Source: a bacterium M00.F.Ca.ET.205.01.1.1
Lineage (GTDB): Bacteria; Pseudomonadota; Alphaproteobacteria; Rhizobiales; Rhizobiaceae
Direction of reading: 5' to 3'
Assembly (NCBI GenBank): GCA_004791255.1
Contig: SRUQ01000014.1
Location: 25,561-89,560, forward strand
Length of the DNA: 64,000 bases
Made by a program: the position numbers and the translations under genes. How positions within the stretch are numbered: position 1 is the first letter of the stretch; every line of letters begins with the position of its first letter. The notes under the pieces were generated by a model. The model was not told where the DNA came from. It saw only the letters and a program-made list of their open reading frames with translations, and did no database searches. Shown piece by piece: positions 1 through 8,556 of this stretch.

Positions 1-180
1 CACAGGCTTTGTGAGCCGATCTGTTGTTCTTACCCCAGGCTAATGGCTGAACAGCTCTGTCGCCGGCTCGATGCGCCAGATGGCGCGATGTTTTGAACCC
101 TTTCACGAGGCGACGGCAGCAGCCGACCGGCTCTCCTATCGCGGCTCCCGCGATCCACACACCCAACAAGGGAATCTACC

Positions 181-1302
181 ATGGTAATGAAGGCACCGGT
201 TGCCGACGCTAGGAATGGGTCGGTAGTAGATCGGCTGGTCGGCATCGACCTCGCTCGGGGCCTGGCTGTCTTCGGGATGTATGCCGCCCATCTCGGTCCC
301 GACCCCGGCGAAGGAGGACTAGTCGGGTTTCTGATGGAACTAACCCATGGGCGGCCGTCGGCCCTGTTTGCCGTATTGGCCGGTTTTTCAATCCTCCTGA
401 TTACAGGTCGCAAGGCGCCGAAGTCGGGGATAGCCGGTAGACAGGCCATCGCCAGAGTCGCAATTCGTGCCCTTGTTTTGCTCGCGCTTGGCTCAATCCT
501 GGGCTGCCTCGGTACCCAGGTCGAAGTCATCCTAGAATACTACGGAATTTGCTTCTTGTTGGTATTGCCGCTCCATCGGCTCAGCGCATATCAGCTGGGC
601 TTGATCGCTGCCGCTACGGCATTAGTTCTCCCGCAAGTCCGTTCCTCCCTTCTGTCGGTTGCCCCCAACCTCCTCGACCCGGTCTTCAACCTCATGGTCA
701 ACGGCTACTATCCCGCGGTGACCTGGGTTCCTTTCCTCATCGCTGGCATGGCCATCGCGCGCCTTAATCTTAATACGCTAGCAGCGCATTGGCGCCTTGG
801 TCTGGCGGGGGTCGCGCTGGCCGTGTTGGGCCATGGGGGATCCTTGCTCGCGCTGAGTTCCCGCGCTTTGACTGAAACCTCCTTGTGGTGGTCTGACGTT
901 GACGGCTTTTTTGAGCCTTCCAAGTCGTCATTGATAGTCAAGTCGTCATGGATAGCCGCACCTCATAGCGAAACGACGCTTTCGATCGTGGGCAGCACCG
1001 GTTGCGCAATGATCATCTTGGCGGCTTGCATGCTCGCTGTGGATGCGCTCCCGCGTCTGCGAAAGCTGGTCTGGCCAATAATCGCAGTCGGCTCGATGTC
1101 TTTGACGGCCTATGTGCTGCACATTGCGGGAATAGCCTATCTTATGAAGATAAACATTTTCAAAGACGAGAGCCTGTCCACGCTCTTTGGCTTCGTTGTG
1201 GTTATCAGCACTTTTGCGGTGCTTTGGCTGCGCGTCTTCCAGCGAGGACCGATGGAAGTGCTGATGGGTAGGGTCGCAGATCTCGCGCGTCACATCCGCT
1301 GA
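181..1302 (+). CDS. Multi-pass membrane protein, DUF418/heparan-alpha-glucosaminide N-acetyltransferase-like
   Basis: A 373-residue integral membrane protein. The N-terminal motif GIDLARGLAVFGMYAAHLGP (about residues 22-41), followed by LTHGRPSALFAVLAG, is the signature of the DUF418/HGSNAT-like family of membrane acyl-transfer proteins. About ten hydrophobic segments follow, ending near residue 350. The ATG at 181 has AAGGGA about seven bases upstream. The gene stands alone, with a probable terminator hairpin after it at 1372-1407 and transposase relics beyond. The substrate cannot be read from the sequence. It is not an AT3-type Nod-factor acetyltransferase such as NolL, judging by the N-terminal motif. 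No nod or tts box was seen in the 180 bases in front of it. The family call is from recalled motifs and the function is unknown. Confidence 0.75.
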   Translation: MVMKAPVADARNGSVVDRLVGIDLARGLAVFGMYAAHLGPDPGEGGLVGFLMELTHGRPSALFAVLAGFSILLITGRKAPKSGIAGRQAIARVAIRALVLLALGSILGCLGTQVEVILEYYGICFLLVLPLHRLSAYQLGLIAAATALVLPQVRSSLLSVAPNLLDPVFNLMVNGYYPAVTWVPFLIAGMAIARLNLNTLAAHWRLGLAGVALAVLGHGGSLLALSSRALTETSLWWSDVDGFFEPSKSSLIVKSSWIAAPHSETTLSIVGSTGCAMIILAACMLAVDALPRLRKLVWPIIAVGSMSLTAYVLHIAGIAYLMKINIFKDESLSTLFGFVVVISTFAVLWLRVFQRGPMEVLMGRVADLARHIR

Positions 1303-1371
1303 GCACCGCCGCGCCCCGGCCTCCCGATCACATTACGGACAAAAAAGGTGGGGTTTTGTCCAAAGCTTGTT

Positions 1372-1407
1372 CGCGGCAGGGGAGGGTACTTCCTCCCACC
1401 CTGCCGC
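1372..1407. terminator. GC-rich inverted repeat, probable terminator
   Basis: GCGGCAGGG... pairs with ...CCCTGCCGC across a short loop, with an inner GGAGG/CCTCC pair, and is followed by CTTGTTG. It lies 70 bases after the stop of the gene at 181-1302. The T-tract is weak, so termination is inferred from the stem. Confidence 0.5.
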
Positions 1408-1481
1408 CTTGTTGATGGAAGCTAAAACGGTCGCGCAGGCGCTAGAGTTGGCATCGGCATAATCAGCTTAAACTCGCGAAG

Positions 1482-2037
1482 TTAAACCCGCGGTTGGTCT
1501 ATGTCGGCCCGCCTCACCTGAAAGGCTAAGGTATCCGTTTCGGTCAAGGGTTTTAGGGGCCATTTTCGCTGCGCCTTGAGGAGAGCGTTTGCTAGGATGA
1601 GGAGCTTTCGCAACAAGATGATGACCTTTGCGGGTTTGCCTGCCGCCTTTAGCGCCTGGTATTTTGCCTTGAGGTCGGGGTTGAAGCGCAGGGCGAAGGC
1701 CGGGCATGTAGAGGGCCTGGCGAACATTGGCCCGGCCGCCCCGGATGAAGGCGCGGCCGCTCCATTTTGCCGAGGCCGGCGAGGCTTGCGGCCTTTGGTT
1801 CCGAGTTCCGGCATGTCGATGGTGAGTGTGCAGGCGGTGGCATCCGAGGCGCCATATGCTGGTCAGGATTTCGCGGCGCTGGACAGCGTCGGGATCGGCT
1901 TTCATGAGGGTAAGCATCGTCTGATCGATATCGCTGAGTTCACGTGGATCTGCTCCAGCCACTCGTTGTTGTGGCGCCTGAGCAAGGCAAGCGGTCAAGG
2001 TCTGGCTCTGGTGCTGGCTGCGGTGCGATCCCCGCAC
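1482..2037 (-). pseudogene. IS110-family transposase relic (C-terminal part, frameshifted)
   Basis: Pieces of an IS110/IS1111 (Transposase_20) C-terminus are spread over at least two minus-strand frames. They include IDMPELGTKG (the region before the second active-site stretch), GRAFIRGGRANVRQALYMP, ALRFNPDLKAKYQALKAAGKP, and KLLILANALLKAQRKW near the end. These segments are collinear with an intact family member, but the frame changes between them and the N-terminal DEDD domain is missing. It is therefore a dead fragment. It sits beside a relic of a different family at 2154-2398, indicating repeated insertion and decay. Confidence 0.8.
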
Positions 2038-2153
2038 GGGCCAGGTGCCGATCGTGTCGACGATCCACCTCGCCGCGACCAGAGAGCTGCTACTCTCTTC
2101 CGCTGTTCATTCTGGCCTCTTCGCAATGAATGTCATAAAATCACCTGTCGCAA

Positions 2154-2398
2154 TTAATGGTTTTTGATTTGGCTCCAACAGCTGGCAGATATCGCCGAGA
2201 GTTCCGCAGAGAGCGTCGAAAGTTTTGGCCGCCTTCTTCCGCAGCCGCGCCTTGAGTTTTGAGCAGACCTGTCTTGATCGGGTTGAGATCGGGCGAGCAT
2301 GGCGGCAGGATCAGGAGCCAGTGCCCCTTTGGCCAACCAGTGGGCGGCGCGTACCTTGCCGACAATCTGGGGTTCCGAACCCGACAGTTGGTTTTCAA
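2154..2398 (-). pseudogene. IS630-family transposase relic (C-terminal part)
   Basis: The minus strand encodes WLLILPPCSPDLNPIKTGLL, the usual end of the DDE domain of IS630-type transposases (LPPYSPDLNPIE in intact members). It is followed in a shifted frame by the TFDALCGTLGDICQLLEPNQ-like C-terminus. The catalytic Glu of the NPIE motif is replaced (NPIK). The rest of the transposase is absent. It is a non-functional remnant. Confidence 0.8.
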
Positions 2399-2847
2399 CC
2401 CGACAGTGGCCCGCCTCAGAGCAGGCTACCGCCCTTCGGAGCAGGCAAAAGCTAATCGAGGTTCGCGGGTTCCGGTTTGAGTGTGCAGGTCGCTGCGCGC
2501 CTGATCTTTCGGTCTGGCGGCGCATGACAAAAACCCTCATTTTGGCCGACGATACCCGGTCAGGAGCGGGTATCGCAGTCGAGAAGCGACCCGAGCACGT
2601 CCACAAGATGTGCCGAGTTTGCAAGGTGTGTCATTGTTTCTGTCAACGTTCGAGCGACAGCGCACGACGAAACGTCTGGCATACGCCTCGTCTGGCACGA
2701 GCCTCGCATATGTTGCAGTTGCTGCTGGAGATCAGGCGATCGAGTGGGCCTTGCAATTTTCCGATTTTGCTGCGCCTAAAGTCTCGTGTACAAATCAGGC
2801 TGGCGTGAATGGCCTGCCTAAGTGCGACTTATTACAAAGGAATGGAT
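2399..2847. other. Intergenic stretch before cspA
   Basis: No convincing gene. The stretch holds degraded sequence next to the IS630 relic. At 2692-2706 lies TGGCACGAGCCTCGC, which fits the GG-N10-GC core of a sigma-54 promoter with one departure from the TTGC element. No NifA-type TGT-N10-ACA site was found in front of it. Any role for cspA is speculative. Confidence 0.3.
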
Positions 2848-3060
2848 ATGGCGACTGGAACGGTGAAGTGGTTCAACAGCACGAAGGGTTTTGGTTTTAT
2901 TCAGCCTGACAACGGCGGTCAGGATGTCTTTGTCCACATTTCCGCTGTTGAACGAGCGGGCCTGTCGACCCTTAATGAGGGCCAGAAGATCAACTACGAG
3001 GTGGAACAGGATCGCCGCACGGGAAAGTCCTCTGCAGGCAGCCTCAGCAAGGCTGGCTAA
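2848..3060 (+). CDS. cspA: Cold-shock protein, CspA family
   Basis: A 70-residue single cold-shock domain that binds single-stranded nucleic acid as an RNA chaperone or transcription antiterminator in the cytoplasm. RNP1 (KGFGFIQPD, about residues 13-21) and RNP2 (DVFVHISAV, about 26-34) are both present. The length matches rhizobial Csp proteins. The start is taken at the ATG at 2848, six bases after AAAGGA. An in-frame ATG six bases earlier overlaps that Shine-Dalgarno. It is monocistronic and converges on the mucR-type gene, with a terminator hairpin between them. Rhizobia carry several csp paralogues, so this may be an accessory copy. Confidence 0.93.
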   Translation: MATGTVKWFNSTKGFGFIQPDNGGQDVFVHISAVERAGLSTLNEGQKINYEVEQDRRTGKSSAGSLSKAG

Positions 3061-3204
3061 CGGTCCGGGAAAGCCTTGGCAAGGTTTCGTCATCGCCGGA
3101 ACGCATTGACGGCTCGAAACCCGGGCCGGAGCATGCAAGTTAATGCCGCGGCAGGGATTGCTGGAGCCATCATTAATTACTCTGGAAATGAGGCTCTTGG
3201 ACGG

Positions 3205-3232
3205 GAAAGGCGGGGCTCATCCCCGCCCTTTG
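3205..3232. terminator. Bidirectional terminator between cspA and mucR
   Basis: Stem GGCGGGG / CCCCGCC with loop CTCAT at 3209-3227, flanked by AAA on the left and CTTT on the right. It lies between convergent genes and could end transcription from both sides. Confidence 0.65.
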
Positions 3233-3290
3233 ATTCCGCGCAGATTGGGCCTACGGCTGCTGCGCGTCCGGAACGACTGTTGATACGGAT

Positions 3291-3761
3291 TTAGGCTGCG
3301 ACCTTCTTGCGGGTCCGTTTCGCCGGCGCCGGGGCGGGGGCTTCCGGCTCTTTCGGTTTGCGGCCGAGTCCCATGGTCTTGGCCAAGGCGGAGCGCGCAG
3401 CGGCGTAATTCGGCGCCACCATGGGATAATCCGACGGCAGACCCCATTTGGCGCGATATTCGTCTGGGGTCAGACCATAGTGCGTCGCCAGATGGCGCTT
3501 TAGCGATTTGAATTTCTTGCCGTCTTCAAGGCTAATGATGTAGTCCGGTTCGATCGACTTTTTGATCGGGACAGCAGGTTTTTTTACAGGCACAGGCTCT
3601 TCTGCCGGTATGAGTCCAGCCGTGCCGTTTAGAGCCCCGTGCACTTGGGCGATCAGGGCAGGAAGCTCCCCCGCCGGGACGGGGTTGTTGGAGACGTAGG
3701 CTGATACAACATCGGCAGTGAGCTCGATGAGGATGTCGGTCTTGTGGGGTTCTTCTGTCAT
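3291..3761 (-). CDS. MucR/Ros-family transcriptional regulator lacking zinc-ligand cysteines
   Basis: A 156-residue Ros/MucR-type DNA-binding regulator. This family represses or silences genes in alphaproteobacteria, including exopolysaccharide and symbiosis genes. The zinc-finger-like region is SLEDGKKFKSLKRHLATHYG, followed by LTPDEYRAKWGLPSDYPMVAPNYA, which is typical of MucR. The two positions that are Cys in Ros (C-x2-C) are Ser and Asp here, while both His are kept. Work on M. loti Ros/MucR homologues describes fingers of this kind that fold without zinc, so the protein may still bind DNA. The C-terminus is rich in Lys, Pro and Ala. The start is the ATG at 3761, preceded by GGAGAAG. Upstream in-frame codons give an extension with no family similarity. 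A nod box lies about 470 bases upstream on the same strand. Confidence 0.88.
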   Translation of the reverse strand: MTEEPHKTDILIELTADVVSAYVSNNPVPAGELPALIAQVHGALNGTAGLIPAEEPVPVKKPAVPIKKSIEPDYIISLEDGKKFKSLKRHLATHYGLTPDEYRAKWGLPSDYPMVAPNYAAARSALAKTMGLGRKPKEPEAPAPAPAKRTRKKVAA

Positions 3762-4656
3762 AAACTTCTCCGGGCAGCTTGAAACACAGTTGGGCGAAGT
3801 GTCGCTACATAGTGGCGGTTGCCGCTGAAAGCAAATGGATCGACGGGTGCGCTGCTCCTCCACCATTGAAGTCTCGGCGACGCATCCCGTCATCGTCCAT
3901 CGCTAAAGGCAGCGTATTGAATTATGGGAGCGGTCGCGCCCGCCCCACCATAGCGATACAGCAAGACAATCAAAAAAGCCGGTCTTTGCTTGGCCCCAAA
4001 TCTTTTCTCCTTTCGTGAACGCTGAGCTGCCAAGCTGCTACAGTTCACCTCGCGGGGCAACCGTGCACAACACAGGAGTCGCCCGAGCGATACATTCTTC
4101 ACTTGCCGCTTATCAGCGCTGGTGATTGCACTTTGCAGCCTGCCTCCGGACCCGCAGCGCTCACGCTGTTGGTTTTGCGCCTGCAGGCGTCGGAAGTCGG
4201 ATCGCCGCAGCTAATTTCCTCAGGCGGACGAATTCAACAAATCGATTGTTTGGATCGAAGGCATCCGCACCATCGATGCCTCTAGAATAGGATCCAGCTA
4301 CAATCACCGTGCTGTAATGGCAGGGACGGCCAGCACAAGCGCGACACGATCCGGCGGGTCCATCGCTGCGTTACGTATTCATGGCTACTGCATCGGGCGC
4401 TCGGTCGACCGCCTTAAGCCAGGTCGCCGCATTGCGAGACGGTGACCTGGCGAGGGAGAGGGCGCTCTGGCAACGAAGCGAGGCGGGTGGCCTTGCGGGT
4501 GGCCGCGTGATGTCATCCGGCTCTCCTGCCGATCTCTGCCGGCCAGATCTGGAGCAACTGTTTTGCATAGATATGGCTCTCTTCAGGGGGCCATCTATGA
4601 TGGGAGCCGAGCGCGTGTTCGAGCGGGGGAACAGGCTGCACATGCGCTGTGCCCAC
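3762..4656. other. Long intergenic region with an orphan nod box
   Basis: About 0.9 kb without a recognisable gene between mucR and y4yS. It contains the nod box at 4231-4277 oriented towards mucR. Short open frames exist, such as 3890-4102 on the minus strand starting with GTG, but none has a good ribosome site together with family similarity. Confidence 0.5.
4231..4277 (-). promoter_or_regulatory. nod box (NodD binding site)
   Basis: Read on the minus strand, the site begins ATCGATGGTGCGGATG and continues through ATCCAAACAATCGATTTG, matching the nod-box consensus ATCCAT-N9-GATG ... ATC-N-AAACAATC-R-ATTTT with the usual spacing. It differs at the fourth base and in the last few bases. It is very similar to the nod box in front of ttsI at 33398-33444. 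The first recognised gene downstream is the mucR-type gene at 3761. Confidence 0.8.
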
Positions 4657-5199
4657 CTATTGCGATCGTGCTAACCTTGGTTGTTCGGACTTGCCGTTAA
4701 AGGCAAGCGACAGATTGAAGTTATGCTGCACCATCTGATTGCCTGGCTCGTTTTCGAGAGCTCGCCGATACAGGGCCTGTGCCGCGTCATGCCGCCCCTC
4801 AATGTCCAAAATCACGCCCTTCGCATTCAATGCACGTACGTTTCCTGGGGCTGCAACCAAGACGCTGTCGAGCACCTCAACCGCTTCGTGCGGGCGCTTC
4901 TGGCCCACCAAGGCATTTGTAAGTCGTATCGCCGCATCAACATTGTCCGGGTGCTGCTTCACCTCATCCCGCAAAGCCCGCTCTTGAACATCCTGACCAA
5001 CTTCGCGCAAAATGCGTTCGCGCATAGCCGGATCGATTTGATCGGCGCTGAGCAACTCGGGGGAAGATGTCTCCTGCACGGAAAGAGCCGGCTTTTGCCA
5101 GCTGGCGCAACCGCCCAAAGGCAGAATGGCGAGTAGGGCAAAAAGAAGTGAGTTCCGGCGCAGAAACATAGGCGATGGAGAAACTGTATTACTATTCAT
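4657..5199 (-). CDS. T3SS-associated TPR lipoprotein, y4yS-like
   Basis: A 180-residue predicted lipoprotein, last gene of the nopC-nopA-sctD-rhcV module. A signal peptide with a lipobox ending in PLGGC lies at about residues 11-31. The mature part carries tetratricopeptide repeats (for example NVRALNAKGVILDIEGRHDAAQALYRRALENEPGN, about 127-160, quoted here as two joined helices). In Rhizobium sp. NGR234 a gene in the same place (y4yS, after rhcV) encodes such a protein, so position and domain agree. Its exact role is unknown. A TPR protein here may act as a chaperone or pilotin-like factor in the periplasm. The Met at residue 11 is an alternative start. Confidence 0.8.
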   Translation of the reverse strand: MNSNTVSPSPMFLRRNSLLFALLAILPLGGCASWQKPALSVQETSSPELLSADQIDPAMRERILREVGQDVQERALRDEVKQHPDNVDAAIRLTNALVGQKRPHEAVEVLDSVLVAAPGNVRALNAKGVILDIEGRHDAAQALYRRALENEPGNQMVQHNFNLSLAFNGKSEQPRLARSQ

Positions 5200-5252
5200 A
5201 TTATCTCTCAGTTATCGGGGAGGCGCGTGGCGTTCAGTTAGGAAAGGTGGGA

Positions 5253-7316
5253 CTACTCTAACAATCCGCTGTTCGATCCGTGCGGGAGTGTGACGGATCC
5301 TGCGGGGCGAATTGTAAAGTCGGAGGCGAGGTCTTGATAAGACAGCACGGCGAGATCAATCCCGTTTCGCGTCAGAAAGCCGCGGACGAAACGTCGGACA
5401 TCCATCGACGTCAACAGAATAGGGCGGGTTTGACCCGGTTCTGCGTTCGAAAGGACCTGACGTATCTGTGATAGCATCGCTTCGCTTTGCCGATCCTCCA
5501 GTGCGAGATAGGGGCCTGCATCCGAATCTCGAACCGCGCCACGCATCACATCCTCGCTCTCGCGCTCGACGACCAAGGCGGACACGATGCCCTCCGTGTT
5601 GGCATGGCGGTGGCAGATCTGTCGCTTCAAACCAGAACGGACATATTCCGTCAGCAGGGCAACGTTTTGCTCACGCTCGCTCCATTCGGCCAATGCCTCC
5701 AACACGAGACGGGTGTGGCGGATTGGGATACCTTCCTCCAGGAGGCGGCGCAGAACATCGGCAATCCGAGGAATCGGCGTCGTGCGTAGCACCTCTTTCA
5801 CAAGCTCAGAATATTCCTGCTCCATTCGGCCCAGGAAATGTCGGGTCTCTTGGATGCCCACCAATCGCGGTGCGTAGCGGGTCAACGCTGCATGGACGCG
5901 CAAGGCGAGGAGTTCGCCGGGAGCCCTATGCTCCGTGCCGGCGCCCGTAAGGGCCTTTGCAGGGGTATGTTCAACCGGGAGTCTGTCCGTTTTCGGCTCA
6001 CGTCTAAGGGGGACACCGCTCGAGTCGACGTGCGCTACATCGGCTCGGAGCGTCATCTGGTTTGGATCTAAGGCGTCCTGTTCGACTGGCACGCCCTCGA
6101 CATCAATCCGGAATTGCGATGCAGGCAGCTGCTCGTCAACCAAGACAGGGATGCGAGGAACGATAATGCCCAGATCGGCTGTGACCAGGAGCGAAACGCG
6201 CCCAATATGTTTTTGCAATTCGGCTTGATCGACCGCCTGCATAAGATCTGGCGCTAGAAAAAATGCGATCGGGAATTCCTTCGCAGGCGCGGCTTGCTTA
6301 GGCTCCGCTGCAGTTCCACCTTTCGCATCGGCAGTGCCGGCGCCCAGCACATCAGCCTTGACAATGCTTGCCGCAGCGAACACTGCGGCCAGCATCAGAA
6401 AGACGGGGAGGGGAAACCCAGGAACGAACCCCATTACAACCAGGACGCCGGCCGCCAGTCGCAAGGCTCGAGTGCTGGCCGTGAGCTGACTGACCATTTC
6501 GGTACCGAGGTTGATCCTCGCCGTCCCAGTCACACGGGTGACGATGGTCGCCGCAGTAATGGAGAGCAGAAGGGCCGGAATCTGCGATATCAATGCATCG
6601 CCTATCGTCAGCAGAGTATAGTGATGCAGTACCTCGCCGAAGGACATGCCCTTGGAGAGCAGGCCGATCGAAATTCCACCCAGCATGTTGATGCAGATAA
6701 CCACCAGCCCGGCGATGGAATCGCCCTTCACAAATTTCATCGCGCCGTCCATCGCGCCATAGAGTTGGCTTTCCTTCTCCAATTCGGCGCGCCGCCGGCG
6801 GGATTCGTTGGCATCGATGTGGCCGTTGCGTAGCTCTGCGTCGACCGCCATTTGCTTGCCCGGCAGAGCATCCAGCGTGAAACGCGCCGCCACTTCTGCC
6901 ACCCGTTCGGCACCCTTCGCGAGGACCATGAATTGCACCATGGTGACGACCAGAAATATGACGAAACCCACCACGATATTGCCTGAAATGACGAAATCGC
7001 CAAAAGTATGAATAATGCTGCCGGCCTCCCCCTCGGCCAGGATCAGTCGCGTCGTTGCGACCGTGAGCGCGAGACGGAATACAGTGGAAATCAAAATAAC
7101 GCCGGGCAAAGAGGAAAAATCAAGTGGAGTACTGACATACAGGGCAACCATCATCAGCAGTATGGCCAACCCCATATTGAATCCTATCAGGGCGTCGACC
7201 ACCACGACCGGGATAGGCATGACCATCATCGCGACAGCCAGAAGCAGCATCAACGCAACCATTAAATCCGGGCTGGCCGGCGCACGCTTGATGAAGTCAC
7301 GCAGGACGTTGGCCAT
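5253..7316 (-). CDS. rhcV: T3SS export gate protein RhcV (SctV, FHIPEP family)
   Basis: A 687-residue export-gate protein of the inner membrane, homologous to YscV and FlhA. The first 320 residues contain about eight membrane segments and the FHIPEP-family signature region (LPGVILISTVFRLALTVATT, about 70-89, and VDAELRNGHIDANESRRRR). The rest is the cytoplasmic domain that forms a nonameric ring and docks substrates and chaperones. The length fits the family and no defect is seen. It lies between sctD (y4yQ) and y4yS, as in NGR234. The start ATG at 7316 has the sequence CAAAGGTGT shortly upstream. The 232 bases separating it from sctD are longer than other gaps in the module. Confidence 0.95.
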   Translation of the reverse strand: MANVLRDFIKRAPASPDLMVALMLLLAVAMMVMPIPVVVVDALIGFNMGLAILLMMVALYVSTPLDFSSLPGVILISTVFRLALTVATTRLILAEGEAGSIIHTFGDFVISGNIVVGFVIFLVVTMVQFMVLAKGAERVAEVAARFTLDALPGKQMAVDAELRNGHIDANESRRRRAELEKESQLYGAMDGAMKFVKGDSIAGLVVICINMLGGISIGLLSKGMSFGEVLHHYTLLTIGDALISQIPALLLSITAATIVTRVTGTARINLGTEMVSQLTASTRALRLAAGVLVVMGFVPGFPLPVFLMLAAVFAAASIVKADVLGAGTADAKGGTAAEPKQAAPAKEFPIAFFLAPDLMQAVDQAELQKHIGRVSLLVTADLGIIVPRIPVLVDEQLPASQFRIDVEGVPVEQDALDPNQMTLRADVAHVDSSGVPLRREPKTDRLPVEHTPAKALTGAGTEHRAPGELLALRVHAALTRYAPRLVGIQETRHFLGRMEQEYSELVKEVLRTTPIPRIADVLRRLLEEGIPIRHTRLVLEALAEWSEREQNVALLTEYVRSGLKRQICHRHANTEGIVSALVVERESEDVMRGAVRDSDAGPYLALEDRQSEAMLSQIRQVLSNAEPGQTRPILLTSMDVRRFVRGFLTRNGIDLAVLSYQDLASDFTIRPAGSVTLPHGSNSGLLE

Positions 7317-7548
7317 CGAGACACCTTTGCAATCGGTTGAGACTTACTCTGCTGTTACGCCATGAAACGTGGCTTTCGAACTCCGAAGGCGCCTCAGCCT
7401 TGGCCAGCGCGTGACCCTGCATGAGAGCCACAAGCAGGCGCGAAATGGCTGGGCAGCAAATGTTTCCAACGGAGCCAGCTTGTCAGCACCGAGCGCGACA
7501 GGATGTTTGGCTGGCCATAGAGTGCTGCTTGATGGGGCCTGCGAGCTT

Positions 7549-8439
7549 TCAATATTGGAGAGCAGCAATGCGGCCATTCCTGCTCAGCAGCACACGGCTG
7601 TCCTCAATACGTTCGACCACCCATCCATCAGCCAAAATGGCGCCGACAAAATACTTCTCGCTGTCGATGACAATATATGGTTGGACCCCATGCCACACAG
7701 CTTCGACCGCGATTGCGGATGGCGCCTTCTCCTCTTTGATGAGCACTCCGTTCACCAGTGTTAGAGTACCCTTGGTGCGACGATCGAACGATTGCTGAAG
7801 CTTCTGCCAGCTGATGACCGATTCAGACGTGACGGTGCCTTCGGCGGTCACAACACCCTTTGCCGACCCAATCTTGACGTCGAGAAGACCCGCTCGATCG
7901 ACTTCCTCCTGCAGCTCTTGGGCCGCTGCCTCCGTAAGTTCATTGTCAGCGCGGTGACTGATCGTTCTGGACGCGACTTCAGCCCGAAGTGAATTGGGGC
8001 TCGATCCACTTGCATTGCCAAGATAGGAGATCGTGCCTGAAAGCGCGCCGATCCCGAGTGAGCTGATTATGACCATGGCGAGCACACCGATCGGTAGGCG
8101 CGGTATGCCGGTCGAACCAGGCGGCTCTGCATCCTGCACGGACAAAGCAATGGACATCTCGCCTACGAGCAGGACGACAGGAAGGGGCACAACAACGGAC
8201 TGGCCTGCGGCGATATTCCGGTTGCCCTCGATACTGAGTCCGGGTGCAAGCGCCTCCAGTTCGATCGACTTGCCAAGAAGAGTTACACGAAGGTGATGCG
8301 GTGCCAGTCCCTGCTCGACAAAGACCAAATCGGCATCGAAGCCGCTGCCGATTAAACACTTTTGAAGATCCGTCTTGCCGGTCAGACCGCAATAGTGCCC
8401 CGAACGCACTTCGAAACGGAGGGAAACGGCGTCATCCAC
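7549..8439 (-). CDS. T3SS inner-membrane ring protein SctD (y4yQ-like)
   Basis: A 296-residue protein matching the YscD/SctD outline: a cytoplasmic FHA-like N-terminal domain (about 1-105), one membrane helix (about 115-140, PRLPIGVLAMVIISSLGIG), and a periplasmic part with ring-building and BON-like segments (for example GVVTAEGTVTSESVISWQ). It corresponds by position to y4yQ of NGR234, between nopA and rhcV. It would build the inner-membrane ring around the export gate. It is separated from nopA by a perfect 26-base palindrome, which may lower its expression relative to the needle gene. Confidence 0.8.
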   Translation of the reverse strand: MDDAVSLRFEVRSGHYCGLTGKTDLQKCLIGSGFDADLVFVEQGLAPHHLRVTLLGKSIELEALAPGLSIEGNRNIAAGQSVVVPLPVVLLVGEMSIALSVQDAEPPGSTGIPRLPIGVLAMVIISSLGIGALSGTISYLGNASGSSPNSLRAEVASRTISHRADNELTEAAAQELQEEVDRAGLLDVKIGSAKGVVTAEGTVTSESVISWQKLQQSFDRRTKGTLTLVNGVLIKEEKAPSAIAVEAVWHGVQPYIVIDSEKYFVGAILADGWVVERIEDSRVLLSRNGRIAALQY

Positions 8440-8463
8440 AGAGCATCTCTCAAACAGGATAGA

Positions 8464-8489
8464 AGCCGCATGGCAATTGCCATGCGGCT
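8464..8489. terminator. Perfect 26-base palindrome after the needle gene nopA
   Basis: AGCCGCATGGCAA is followed directly by its exact reverse complement TTGCCATGCGGCT. In the minus-strand transcript it would form an 11-pair hairpin with an AATT loop, 67 bases after the nopA stop and 24 bases before the sctD start. No strong T-tract follows, so it may be an attenuator or an mRNA-end stabiliser rather than a full terminator. A protein-binding palindrome is also possible. Confidence 0.6.
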
Positions 8490-8556
8490 CATTTCGGGAC
8501 TACGTCGCGTCAATAAGGAGACGCGCTAGGGGGCAGTCTAAAACCCGCTTCCGACA

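Noticed and set aside
2209..2235. CGTCGAAAGTTTT resembling a tts box
   Set aside because: It lies inside the IS630 relic and lacks the GTCAG part.
3890..4102. 70-residue open frame downstream of the orphan nod box
   Set aside because: GTG start, weak ribosome site, atypical composition. Kept only as part of the open question about this region.
7360..7400. tts-like GTTCGAAAGCCAC between sctD and rhcV
   Set aside because: The GTCAG half is absent, so the match is limited to CGAAAGC.
7344..7577. 77-residue open frame on the minus strand between sctD and rhcV
   Set aside because: It overlaps the end of sctD, has a poor ribosome site and no similarity. NGR234-type clusters have no gene here as far as I recall.
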